NCBI GenBank assembly: GCA_963573385.1
Contig: CAUYLG010062989.1
Location: 62,001-126,000, forward strand
Direction of reading: 5' to 3'
Source: Cacajao melanocephalus
Lineage: Eukaryota; Chordata; Mammalia; Primates; Pitheciidae
DNA length: 64,000 bases
Part shown: piece by piece, positions 10,652 to 22,900 of the stretch
How the letters are laid out: every line of letters begins with the position of its first letter
Position numbering within the stretch: the first letter of the stretch is position 1
The notes under the pieces: model-generated
What the model was told of the DNA's origin: nothing
The model's input: the letters and a program-made list of their open reading frames with translations, nothing else
Database searches by the model: none
Program-made: the position numbers and the translations under genes

Positions 10652-12181
10652 CTAATTGTAAGGAATTAGCCTATGTGATTGTGGGGGCTAACAAGTCCAA
10701 AATCTATACAGCAAGTAGGCAACCTAAAATTTGGGGAAGAGTTGATGTTACAGTCTTTAATCTAAAATCTGCATACTGAAAACCTAGACAGTGTTTCTAT
10801 GTTACAGTCATCTTAGGGCAGAAATGCTGCCTCTTCAGGAAGCATCATCTCTCTTAAGCTTTTCAGCTGACAGGAGGAAGCCAGCCACATTATGGAGGGT
10901 AATCGGCTTTACTCAAAGTCTACTGATTTAAATATTAATCGCATCTAAAGAATATCTTCACAGCAATATCTAGACTGATAGCTGACCAAACAACTGAACA
11001 CCTCTCCCAGCCAAGTTGACACACCAAATTAACCAGCACAAGGTGAACATTACAATATTTCTTTATCAGGCAGGCAGAGACAAAACTCAAGAAGTTATTA
11101 ATACAGGCAAAAGTACTTCCAGACCCTAGAGAACACCACAGTATATTCTGTGTGTAGAGGAGTCACCATTTGTCGTTCCCTTTTGTTCTTTCTCTGTGCA
11201 TGTCCTTTCTGGAAAGGTCAATACATTCATAATGTCTTTGGAAAAAATATCCATTAGCGTGGAACTTTGTCAAAGCTTTTCTTTTTTAACCTAAAAAAGT
11301 GCATTAGTCTACCCCTATGCACAGGCATTTATTAGTCTTCAAAGAACCTATATCAGCCAGGCCTGATCTTTTTCTTTTGTAGAAATTATATCACCTTTCC
11401 TCTAAGTGTGCCAGGAATGCAGCTCTTCCTAAAGATCCATCCAGCTAATGTATTATGAAAGTAAACTAGCTTATCTCAATTTTCCAGGACTTTTCTAGAA
11501 GTCTTCCATTGAATGGTGGGGGACTGGGGTGAGTCTTTGACACAGACTTTGTAACATCAACTTACACGTTGTGACCAGAGTTCTTCAACTTCACTCTTGA
11601 GTGTCCTCTTACTTCTTGAGTAACTGCCTTTTGAACTCAGTAATTTGCCTATTTCTTTCTTTTCCCTTAGTTCTAGAATAGTAGTTTCCAATCGCTCTGG
11701 GGCTAGCTATGTGTTTAGGAGGTTTAGAGCTGGTGAGAAGATGCTCTGTGAGCCCAGGATTCCTACTCTTGTTTCAGCCAGAGAAGTACCATTCTGATCT
11801 GATTTCATATATTAGAGTTCCCTATTAAAATCCTATTTCCCTATTTCCTTTGAAATGTTGTTCTGTACCAAAATAAAACAAAACACTGGTTTCAGGTACC
11901 TTCACCAACCACTGGGCTATTAGCTCTAGCCTGTCTGCTTTATAAGACAAAAATAAACAAAATTAGTATTGGGTAACTAAAATTGTATTAAAACTTCACA
12001 TACATTCTCAATTAATTTTCATAGTAACCCTCGAAGTTAGGTATTCCCTATACTCATTTGAAGATAAAGCTCAATAAGATTAAGTAGAACTTCCTGGGGT
12101 CCCAAAACTAGTAAGTGGTAGAGCTAAGATTCAAACCCAGGTCTATCCAAAGCCCATATTCATTCCACTTCACCATATTCT

Positions 12182-12233
12182 CTAACCTTCAACAAAGCTC
12201 TAGGCAACTAACCTTCAACAAAGCTCTAGGCAA
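12182..12233 (+). repeat. Perfect 26-bp tandem duplication
   Basis: The unit starting CTAACCTTCAACAAAG occurs twice with no gap, 12,182-12,207 and 12,208-12,233, and without mismatch. It lies in UPK1B intron 1. Confidence 0.95.
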
Positions 12234-13009
12234 ATTGTTAATTTACATACTCATTTATTCAAATCAATATTTATTTCTTTACTTTGTCCTTTTATTTAGC
12301 AAAATAATTGAGTGCACCTACTATGCCACAAGATACTATGCCACTTTGGACCTAGAAAGGCAAATAAAACAGGGTCCCAAATGCGTCCTCCTATTTTGGA
12401 GACTCTTGCAGTAAAGTGCAGGATGCCCTTCACAGGTTGGTAATGAGAGGAAATAATGTCTGTGTAATATCTGTGTCAAGGAGAAAGTGGTCCCAGCACA
12501 AAGACAACCTCAGGGGCCATCTCTGTATCACCTCGTAGTCTGGGGCAGAGGCCTCAGAGCTGGCCAAAGCCAGAGGGATGAGGCCAGATGGCAAGTGTTA
12601 ACTGTTCAAGAATGCTAATGGCATGCAAGGCGGGCCCCTCCCATGTGGATGTGCGGTTTGGTACCTGACTCTGGCTGCACCCAAGCACAACTAGGAAGTG
12701 TTTTTCCTTTTCTCTCATGAATTCTTCTATGAAAAATATAAATAAGTACAAATGGGTATCTTTGTGTAAGGCCTCCAGGTCCCTCTAGCAGAGCAGACCC
12801 TATGCAGTGAACAGAGGGAAGGAAGAGCAAGGCTGCTTCTCCTCAATCTAAGCCCTTGGCTGTTAAAACCTCCCTTCTATGCCCCTGGGGTCACTGATGC
12901 ATAAAACAAAATCATAACCCAATACTCTGCCCTTCCTAAATATCTTCTGATTATAATTGATAGTTTCTTATATATGTAAACAATCTTAGTGCTTACCTAT
13001 TACTTTTGC

Positions 13010-13195
13010 ATCTTTTATCTCATTTAGTGATCACAGCAACCCCATCCAACAAGTTGTAGTCTACTTATTTTACAAATGAGGAAGTAGACACTAAGGAGAA
13101 CATTGTCCAACTTTACACAGTAATGATAATGACAGCACGAAGCTGAGATTTGAACTCTGGCATTCTGATGCCAAGTCCCGTGTGGTCACCATTAT
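13010..13195 (-). repeat. MIR SINE fossil, antisense
   Basis: The sequence carries 'acttattttacaaatgagg', 'gaggaagtagacactaagg' and 'gagatttgaactctggcatt'. This is the reverse-strand MIR pattern of a decayed tRNA-derived SINE. Confidence 0.5.
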
Positions 13196-13572
13196 ACTAC
13201 AGACATTAGACTATGCTGTGAGCCACTGGAAGCCTGCACTCGGCTCCCTCTTGACATTTGTGGCCATTTGGGGGATGCAGCAAATGTTTTAGGTCCTCTA
13301 GACACCAACCTTATCTAAAATACAAGTGGTCAAGTAGAAGCTATGAAATGCTAACCTCCCATTGACTTGCACATTGCATCTTTTGCTTCTAAGAATTCTG
13401 GTCTTAGAGGTGGGTGGGAGAGCTGCAGATTTTTGGTACATCTAAACAGGTTTTCTGGAAAAGCATGTGGGTGCAGCACTGGGTTTGGGGGAAATATGCA
13501 GACATGAGTGTCCTGTCAAGGGGCTAAAGAAACAAGAAGCTGGAGATGTGAGTGAAGGCCTAGTGTTTCTGA

Positions 13573-13672
13573 CCAGGTGGCCAGGCTGGTCTCGACTCCT
13601 GACCTCAAGTGATCCACCCGCCTTAGCCTCCCAAAGTGCTAGGATTACAGGCGTGAACCACCGCATCTGGCC
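13573..13672 (-). mobile_element. Alu fragment, antisense
   Basis: About 100 bases matching the antisense left arm of Alu, from 'tggccaggctggtctcgact' to 'caccgcatctggcc'. The poly(T) start and the right arm are missing. This is a fragment left by truncation or rearrangement. Confidence 0.85.
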
Positions 13673-13739
13673 CCTTTTCTTTATACAAACGATGGCAAGA
13701 CAACAGAATCCCCCCATAGACCCTTCGGAGGAAACACAG

Positions 13740-13856
13740 TCCTGATTTTAGCCCCGTGAGACTCATTTTAGACGTCTGCCCTCCAGAACTGTAAGATACA
13801 TTTCTGTTGTTTTAAACCACGAATTCATGGAAATTTGTTACAGCAGTAATAGGAAA
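13740..13856 (+). mobile_element. MaLR-like LTR 3′ end fragment
   Basis: The tail 'ctccagaactgtaagataca' followed by 'ttctgttgttttaaaccac' and 'gttacagcagtaatagg' is the standard 3′ end of MaLR-type LTRs. Only about 115 bp can be assigned. Confidence 0.55.
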
Positions 13857-15184
13857 TGCAGAACTGAAATACCTATCTCTCAGGTCTGTGGAGAAGATGA
13901 ATATCAAATGCCTAACACAGTGCCGAGAGCATTGTAAGTGCCCAATAAATGGCAGTTTTCATCACTATTTCCTTATCTTGGAAGACAGGAGTAGCTAAAT
14001 TATCACGTGCCATTGATGCCAAAGGCTCTAAGGGAGAAGAAGAGAATGCATAGTGAAAAAGGAGAACTTTTTAGTGCCAGCAAATTCAGAATATCTTGCC
14101 CACCGGTATATCCCCACCTTCCAAAAACCAACCCACAGCTGGGCTGCCTCCCTGGCATTTTCCATCATGTCCTTGTTGAGGTTTCTTCAATTTATGCTTT
14201 TCTCTTTGCTCAGAGCAAGTTTCTACCTGCCTTCCTTCTTTTCTCCCACTGTTATCTGCATTTTCCACCCTAATCTGACTCCTGTAATTCTCCCACAGAA
14301 TATTCATTTGCTCTTTCCCCTTTGTCTAAACTCTGTGTGGCAGAGTCATCTCTAGAAAAGTGTACATCATGGGGCATAACTGGGTCACCCAGGCTGCCTC
14401 CCTTGATCAGGGCCCCTGCAGCTCCTTTCTGGACCAATAAAGCCCCTCAGTGCTCTGTCCTCCACAGCCCTCCTTTTCCCCTTGATGTGCATGGTCATTT
14501 TTGCTTTGAATCCATGCTATAATTGAACTTTAAACCCCTTGAAAGAAGAAATTGTCTTCTTTCACATGGTACATAGTCAGTACTAGTTGATATTGGTGCT
14601 GAATTTGGTCTCTACTGATTTCTACCCTTTCCTTGCTATGCTTCTTTTATCTGAACTTCTACCTTTCACAGTCTATTTACTTTTGTTCCTAGTTTAGATA
14701 CTCACCTAACTGGTCAGGAATAATGTCTGTACATACCAGCAATGAACTTTACAGTGTGACTCAACCGGCCACATGAGTAAGGCTCCCCGTTGGGGGAGTT
14801 TGTGCGGTCTAACATGCAACAATAACTGGAAAGAATGAATGAAATTTCTAAGCAGAAAGAAATGAATGGCATTTCTAAGCAGAAACTACATGGAGATCTT
14901 GTAACAATGGCCCAGATTCTTCCATTTCTCCAGCAAACATGGATAGAGTACCCACTGTGTGCCAAATTGAGCCAAAAATGCTCATAAATTTTAACTCAAA
15001 TTGTCACAGCTACCCAGGTAAACAGAAACGGGAAAATATTTAGAGATGTCTAAACTTACTTGAAAGGTTGCTGATACTTACAGTGTAACAACAAGGCTAA
15101 AATTTAGCAAGCCTTAAGACAAATAGGTTTGCCTCCCACTGCTACCCCACAAAACTAAGACTTTGGCCAAGTTGGCTGGTTTGC

Positions 15185-15425
15185 TATCTCGTGGGCACCT
15201 TGCTCTTCTGTCTCTACTCCCTAACTTTCCGTTTCTCTTTACCTGGAATGTCAGCCGCCCCCACCTCACTCCCACACATATCCTCGTCTACTCTACTTAT
15301 CAAACCATACACATCCTGCAAGGCTTACGTCTTCCCACCTCAGGACTCCCACAATATTCAGTCTTGTTACATGTCGTATTTATGTGGGAACGCATCTTAG
15401 TTTCCCTACTAACACAAAAAACCCT
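15185..15425 (+). repeat. L2 LINE 3′ fossil
   Basis: The sense-strand text 'tttacctggaatgtcagc', 'tcaccccc'-like runs and 'catcctgcaaggcttacgtc' follows the C-terminal coding end of L2 ('CTGGAATG' and the 'cttcaag' region). It is mutated and noncoding. Confidence 0.45.
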
Positions 15426-15456
15426 AGACTGCAATAATCTCCCATACATATCTTTG

Positions 15457-15556
15457 TATGCCTCAAAACACATATTGAACCATTTAATACATTTTTATTT
15501 TCAATGTATTTTTATGCCTCAAAACACATATCGAACCATTTAATACATTTTATTTA
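15457..15556 (+). repeat. 56-bp spaced tandem duplication
   Basis: A 40-bp block beginning TATGCCTCAAAACACATAT occurs at 15,457 and again at 15,513. There is one mismatch (TG in copy 1, CG in copy 2). A third partial TTTAATACATTT follows. Confidence 0.9.
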
Positions 15557-15754
15557 ATACATTTGAATTGATTAACTAAAGGTTGAGAGATATAAATGGC
15601 TTTTCTCAAGGTGCTTCAAGTGCAGAAGCCCGTGATTGACCCATACTCTTACCTTTGTGTTCCTTCCAGAAAATCCTCAGGGAGGTGAAAAACCCATGTT
15701 CAGCTGTGTATGGCACCAAAGTTTATAAACAGTTTCTGGGAGTCAGTCCGGGCT

Positions 15755-16015
15755 GTGGGGAAGCTCGTGGACTCTGGAGTTACACACACCAAAGTCGCTA
15801 GCCTAGCTCTGCCACGTACTGGTTGTGTGACCCCAGGGAACTTAATTTACCAATTTAAGCTTTAGTTTCCTCATCTGCAAAATGGAGTCTCCTCACCTTT
15901 CTTCTTTTTCTACCTAATTGGGCTATGAGAATTAGATGCGTGCAGGCAAAGCACCTGGTAGAATGGCACACACCTGGTAGAAGGAGGTAAAGGCTACTCC
16001 CTGTTTTCTCTTCAC
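15755..16015 (+). repeat. MIR SINE fossil
   Basis: It shows 'tctggagttacacacacc', 'ctctgccacgtactggttgt', 'gtgaccccagggaactt' and 'cctcatctgcaaaatgg' in MIR order. It is one of the better preserved MIR copies in the window. Confidence 0.65.
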
Positions 16016-16090
16016 TTCCCCTCATATATAACAGGGCACGCTTTCATTTGCTAACTATTTCTTTGGAGATAATAAAATATTTAGAAAATA

Positions 16091-16385
<295 letters not shown>

Positions 16386-16864
16386 TTTTTTCAGAAAATA
16401 ATAGTTTTTAACAGCATCCTACAGTCCACATGGGAACCAACCACTAACTCTGGCCACGAGTTTACCCTTTGGGTTTCCGTTTGCCATGGCCAAGGGCAAT
16501 GCAGGCTACACCTGGGACCCTAGTGTGCTTTGGCCCTGCCCAGTCACCACCTCAGCTCTGCTCTTTGTGCCCTTCACCTTGCAGGGCTCAGTCCACCACC
16601 CAAAAGGATGCATTCTGTACACTCCTTGCCTGAAAAGAACTCCTGAAAGGCACTGACCAGGCCCTGGAAGGCTGTGTTTTTTCCCTTCTTTATGAAAGTT
16701 ATATGATTACTAAGCTTAATAATCAAATGTTCTTCATTGCTAAAAGATTATATGGCTTTGGTTTGGATGCTTTGCGAACAAGGAGGCAATACGCAATGGC
16801 ATGGTATAGTCATGTTACGGAAGCTGTAGCCGTTATTTGGTAACGCTTTCAACTGTGCCTTCAG

Positions 16865-16883
16865 CAGGCGGGAAATCCTGAAG
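16865..16883 (+). other. UPK1B: UPK1B exon 2, 5′ UTR part
   Basis: After the acceptor ...CCTTCAG at 16,863-16,864 the exon starts CAGGCGGGAAATCCTGAAG and leads straight into the start codon. The sequence CAGCAG makes a tandem NAGNAG acceptor, so the exon may alternatively begin at 16,868. The context GAAGATGG (A at -3, G at +4) is a good Kozak match. Confidence 0.85.
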
Positions 16884-16952
16884 ATGGCCAAAGACGACTC
16901 CACTGTTCGTTGCTTCCAGGGCCTGCTGATTTTTGGAAATGTGATTATTGGT
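16884..16952 (+). CDS. UPK1B: UPK1B coding exon 1 of 7
   Basis: Encodes residues 1-23 (MAKDDSTVRCFQGLLIFGNV and IIG), the short cytosolic N-terminus and first half of membrane span 1. Position 5 is Asp, whereas I recall Asn in human. The donor GTAAGT follows a complete codon (phase 0). Confidence 0.97.
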
Positions 16953-19900
16953 GTAAGTCATAATTATTTTTCAGGAAATTCTGCTCTTCTTGTAATCATA
17001 ACTCTAGATTAATCAAAAGTAAGAGTTTAAGGGAAAGTAATGCTGTAATTACTGGTTTCCTATATTTTTGCTTTATTTTAAGAAATGTGTTAGTAAATAT
17101 GCTAGCTAGAATTTAACTATATATCTAAAGATCATGGTTGAAAAAATAGGTATTTCCCTCCCAACTTTAAAATATAAGTACCTAAATGGAGTCATGTCAA
17201 CCATCGTCAGTGTCTAAACACTCTGACTAGGTACACACTTCAGTGTTTCTTTTCTACATCGCCTTGGTTTGATTTCATTGGGCCTCTGCTGTAAGGTTGT
17301 TGTGGGCAGATGTTTGCATCTTCTTGTTCTCCTCACACAGAGGCCAGTACCAGGGTGTAAGAATAATACAGAGGCCACACTGTGTGGGCCTGGTGACACG
17401 GGAGAACATTTGTTTTGCAGTCAAGAGCTCGTGGCCCAGCTCTCCCTCTGACTCCCCATATGACACTGGCCATCAGCTTTCAAGGCCGAGATTCCTCATC
17501 TATAAAATGTGGGTGTTGGCAAAGATAAGCAGCAAGGTTCCTCCCAGCTGTCAGTGATAAATATGACCAGGACCAGCTCAAATACCACAACTCAGAAATG
17601 TGCGCCATGATGTGGGGGCAGGGGGAAGTTATCCTCACATGAGAAGGCATTGTTTGAGTGATTCGGCCCCAAGAACATTGTGGATGTTCTGAAATTGTGT
17701 GGGTCTGTTACTAAATAGACAGAATAACATGTGAAGGGATGTATGCAACCAGTTACCAAGATGGAAGTAGCTGTTTCATTTCCTGGCAATGGGGAGTTTA
17801 GATTAGTTGCATAAAACCTCTGCAGGAAAGGGAACCAGTCTGTCTTGCCTTCCCCTCCACCCCCTTTCCCAAAGCGGCACTCCTGATGGATCCCACCCTT
17901 CATTTGCCCCCAGTGTTGTGGCATTGCCCTGACCGCAGAGTGCATCTTCTTTGTATCTGACCAACAAAGCCTCTACCCACTGCTTGAAGCCGCCGACAAC
18001 GATGACATCTATGGGGCTGCCTGGATCGGCATATTTGTGGGCATCTGCCTCTTCTGCCTGTCCATTCTAGGCATTGTAGGCATCATGAAGTCCAGCAGGA
18101 AAATTCTTCTGGCGGTAAGACCTCAAAATTCTCTGGAGTTGTCTCCCTGAGCCAGTTTTAATGGCCTCTTTCTTCTTCACTGAGCAATGCTTTGGCTTTC
18201 TGTGGGAGAGCAGGAAGTACCAGGTAAGGAGGGCAAGACTTTCCCTGCAGTGAAATTGTCCATGTGGAGGCAAAGATGCCCTCCACTATTGCAAGTCCAG
18301 AAGGCTCCAGTATAGGGAAGCCAAAAGGGAGACACCTGGGGGTGACCTGATGAGTATTTTCCATACTGTGCCTCTACAGCTGGTGTCTACATGCACCCAA
18401 TAGGTACAGCTAGGAGCTATATAGGCCAAAGGAGAGACACAGTGAGAATTCATTCATTAGATTTTTTTCTCTTGACAATAAGTTGTTTAAAACATGTTGA
18501 TATTAATTAGACATTAATATATTAGGATATAAAATACAAAATATGCATACATTTTTAAAAGAAAGTACAAGCTTTCAAAGATTTTTGAGCTCAAGGCTGA
18601 TGATGCTGTATCACGGCCCACACTCCCCACATTATCATCCAACCTGCTTTTCAGGGACCCCAGAAAACCTTGATAAGCACCACTGTAGCTTGATAAGCAC
18701 ACGAGCTGTTAACCTTCAGGTCGTACCTGCCTGTGGGGTCTTTAACTCTGTGCACCACGGAGAGGCTTCTGTCCCAAATCACAGACAGCAAGACCATGCC
18801 CTGCCTTTGCAGATGAAAGCAAATTTGCAGGCAGCAGAGCTGAGAAACCTCAGTGTTAGGCCTGAACCCCTACTCTCTGCCCCCACACTCAGGGCAGCAG
18901 TTTCACGCTATGATGGAACACGCCTCCAATCCCCCACCCCTGAAATAACTCTTTTATTCTAATGCTGCAGGACCTCAGTACCCTCTTTATAGAATGAGTC
19001 CAACAATGTAAGGTGCTTGTTAGTTGACTCTTCTTTTGAACTAACTGTTGTCCTGGTACCACAGGAATACAGGACATTTGCATTCTCTGGTTCCTTAGTG
19101 CGAGTTAGTTCCAGGGCAAATGTACCCATTTTTGGTGGGTGGGGAAAGGAATACAGGAAACAGGGAGAGGAAAAACAGGCGTTCCTAAAGACAAATTCAC
19201 TTGCATCCCAGCCTCCCTTTGGGCCAGCCATGTACGTGCCTGACAGCCAGGAAAACTGAGCTGGGGAGGCAAAGGGGCTAAAGGAGGAAACACCTCACTG
19301 CGTGCCTTTCTGGAATGCCTTTATGAGGAGCCAGCAAAGCTATTGGCAAGGAGCAAGGCAGCAGCTAATACAGGGAAAAATGTTCTGAGGCCTCTGAAGG
19401 TGCTCCTGCTGTTGACTCTGCAGCTAGAGCTTTATTCTGGGGTGGGTGGTGAGGGCGGCAGAGGGTCCTGTTTGGAGAGCCTCCCACACCCAAAAAAGAG
19501 GACAGTTTTCCTTGCCTACCCTGCTGATACTGACCACAGTGCCCCATCTCCCAAGAGTGTGTGCAAGCCTGAGGAAGACAAAGATGGAACTCTTGCAAAT
19601 AGTCCCAATCCCAGATTCAGAGGTCATTTGCTGTTCAGATATTTTCCAGCCAGAAATAGGGGCAGTGTCATGTGGAGGCATCACGTGCACATGCACCCAT
19701 GTGCCCGGGCGCATGTACACACAACACCACTACCACACAGAGCAAGTGCCATTTCATTCACCTGAGCCAGTGTACTTCGAGTGTGGGTGCATGTGAAAGG
19801 AGAACACCAGGAAATCACGGTGTACCTGAAGGTTGCCTGCTCCTCTCTGATGAGGTTGGAGGCTTGTTAAGAAGGACCCTGGATGTTCAACATGATCCAG

Positions 19901-22900
19901 TTCATCTTTTTCTAAACTCTGTGAATCTAAATTTTCAGCAAATTGGAAAGAAAATGTCTCTAAATTTAAAGGGGATTTATGAGGCCTTATATTGTATGTG
20001 ATTCACTGACTCTCTTGCCAGGCACTGAGCAGGCACATGCGTGTATGCACATACTCACATGTGCATGTATGCACACATACACAACAGTTTGTTCTCTTAT
20101 ACTTGTTTTTCCCAGTTAAAATTGAAAGTCCAGATACTGGACTGAGGAAGCTCTGTATTCAGTGGCTATTTGTTCTCTGGAGAAAAGGAGAGAATTGAGC
20201 TAACTAGCACCAAGCCCCAATCCAAGCCACTGATCAATCAGGGTTTGCTGAGTAACTACATGAATGATTAGATGATTATACTTAGATGAATTTGCTGAAA
20301 AATCATAATTACTTGGGTAAGTTGCTCCTTGGGGGGTAAATGTAATTCTTTTATCTCATTTGTTTCCCTTCCAGTATTTCATTCTGATGTTTATAGTATA
20401 TGCCTTTGAAGTGGCATCTTGTATCACAGCAGCAACACAACGAGACTTTGTAAGTACAACCTCAAAAAGCAAAAAGCTAACATGAATTATATATATATAT
20501 ATAACATGAATTTTATATATATATAATAACATGAATTTTATATATATATATAATAACATGGTTATTATAATAACCAACATGTATTAACTAACCCCTTACT
20601 ACATGCCAGGCAAGCCAATATGCACAGTAATAATACATATATAATTTTACTTAGTCCTCATAAATCTATGAAATAGGCATTATCACTCTTGTCATTTTAC
20701 AAAGGAAAAATATGAGACAGAAAGGTAAAGTGACTCATCTAAAGTTACATAGCTGGCAACTGAAAGAGCAAGAATTTTGAACCCAGATGGCCTGACTCCC
20801 AGGGCCCAGGTTTGTAATCCCCTGTGGGTTTCACCACTCTGCCATGGCCATGGGCCTTCCAATGGGAGGATCTCTATTCTACCTCAGCTAAGATTTGCTC
20901 TCAATTTTACATCTTTCTCTCTCATTCTGTTTCCCTAGCCTAAGCCACCCTACAGTATCTGTTCCCTTTGCCTCATACTGATTTCTTTTAAGATGGGCGC
21001 CTCTTCTCTGCATGGGGACTTATGCCAACCTGAGCCAGCTGTACTTCATGCCTCTGAGTACAGTTTTGCTCCAGGAAAGAATGTTCAGTGTCCCCAGGAA
21101 CAGACAGACAAAAATATTTTCCTCTTCTTGGGAATTAGTGTGCTAACTCTCCCTCTTGTGTGGCCTCTTCCTACCGTAGTTCACACCCAACCTCTTCCTG
21201 AAGCAGATGCTAGAGAGATATCAAAACAACAGCCCTCCAAATAATGATGACCAGTGGAAAAACAAGGGAGTCACCAAAACCTGGGACAGGTTCATGCTCC
21301 AGGTAAGACCTGCAGTCTTGGGAAGATGCCATTTTTATTTACTGACGGAAGTGGGTGTCATACTCATGACTCAGTGGGACCCTATATTTTATGTCAAGCC
21401 ATGATGGTTAGCTTACATTTGTTGGGATGATTTTGTCAAGAAATTTAGATTAATCATATACTCTGCGTCTTAGAACTCAGGTATCATTTACATTAAAAGA
21501 AAAATATTTTCCCTGCCCCACAGTGAACTCGAGTGGTAATTACTGCCTGTTTACCTTTTTGGTAACCCTTCACACCTCCTGTGAGCTAGTCTTGCCAAAC
21601 ACCAGGCACTGTGACTTGATTTGAACACCGAATTTTGTCCAATTGGCAGTCATAATTTACGTCCATGTTTATCTCAAATGCCATCAAAAGTCCAAGTCTT
21701 CTAGAATATCCATCATCACCCCCACATTGCCCTCTGTACACAAATTGTTATCTTCTACATAACTACCAATCTGACGCAGCTTTTTCACTGGCCCCTGCTC
21801 CCACTCCTCACCCCACCATCAACTTCTTACAGTCATCAGCAAACTCCCTTGTAGCCTCCACTCCTTCTATGAACTCTCTCTGTACTCTCTTTTTCTTGCT
21901 TCATTGGAAACTTGGCTATCTTCTAGGAATACTGCCTGCTCTTCATTTTCCTCCCATATCCGTGTACAGTAGGACCTGGAAATTCGCTAGATGTCTTTCT
22001 TGCTCCCCTTCTTGCTGCCATACGATTTGCTTCCTCAATCTACATCACCCCTTATCCCTCCTTGTCATTACTTACCAGCCTCCCTACCCCCAGTTGTTCT
22101 CCTGCCTTCATTAGGGACTTCAATATCTCACTCACTGTCGACCTCTTCAGTCACACTCCTGACATCCCACCTAGAGACTTCAGCAGCCACATGGATGACT
22201 CAGCAACATCTGGCCTCACAATTCCGTCTCCTACCCCAGGGTGGAGGTTTTGTCTTCCACCCACCTCCACCCTTTTCCATGACCGTAGCCAGCATGCCAT
22301 CACCCATAACTGTGCCACTAAGAACATTTCACTCTCTGACCACTAATTTCTATCATTTCTTTCATTAATTCTAGTATCTCACTTCTAATAATTTTACCCC
22401 ATTAGGACCTCCAATTAACTCACCACTTTTTAACTTTCTATCACCTCTTTCACATTTTCTCTTTCCCCTTTGCCTAACCCATATTTAGGTCCAGCCCCAT
22501 GGCCATTCCTTCCTTACCCTTCTCTGTTGGGCACACTTTCCTAACCAAACCCACTGCAGAATACAGCTTTGTGCTCACTCTTAGTTTATTCTCTAAGAGC
22601 TAAACATTGCTGAGAAAAACTCAGACAACCATGATAATTTCAATTTAAATTTGTGACCACAGAGCTCCAATGGGGGCACACAATATTTCCTAGCATATTT
22701 TCCCAGAAAATTCACTTGTTGCTATTTCACATGTTCTTCCCTTCCTTCATGCCTGCCACATCTCTCTTCACCCTCCTTCTCAGCTGATGATCTGACCTCA
22801 TATGTTATTAAGAATGTAGAAGCAATTAGACAAGAACCACCTCATCTTTCTACCACCAAATCTACATTGATCTACATCTGTACACTTTGCCTCCTCTCTT

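Larger units (their letters stand above)
10305..11040 (-). mobile_element. ERV-L type solo LTR (MLT2-like), broken by an Alu
   Basis: The right part, from 10,652 to 11,040, read on the minus strand starts with 'tgtgctggttaatttggtgt' and continues as a typical ERV-L LTR. The left end, 'actcagggttctcacagaaa', matches the other LTR terminus. The Alu at 10,365-10,630 splits it. No internal viral genes accompany it. The family name is from memory. Confidence 0.65.

Noticed and set aside
13442..13745. Overlapping open frames on both strands
   Set aside because: They run through an Alu fragment, whose antisense and sense strands are both often open.
19343..19765. 140-codon open frame in UPK1B intron 3
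   Set aside because: Overlapping frames on both strands are equally open, which points to base composition. No domain-like sequence is seen.
20356..20580. 74-codon frame rich in Ile and Tyr on the minus strand
   Set aside because: It is the translation of the TA minisatellite and the antisense of UPK1B coding exon 3.
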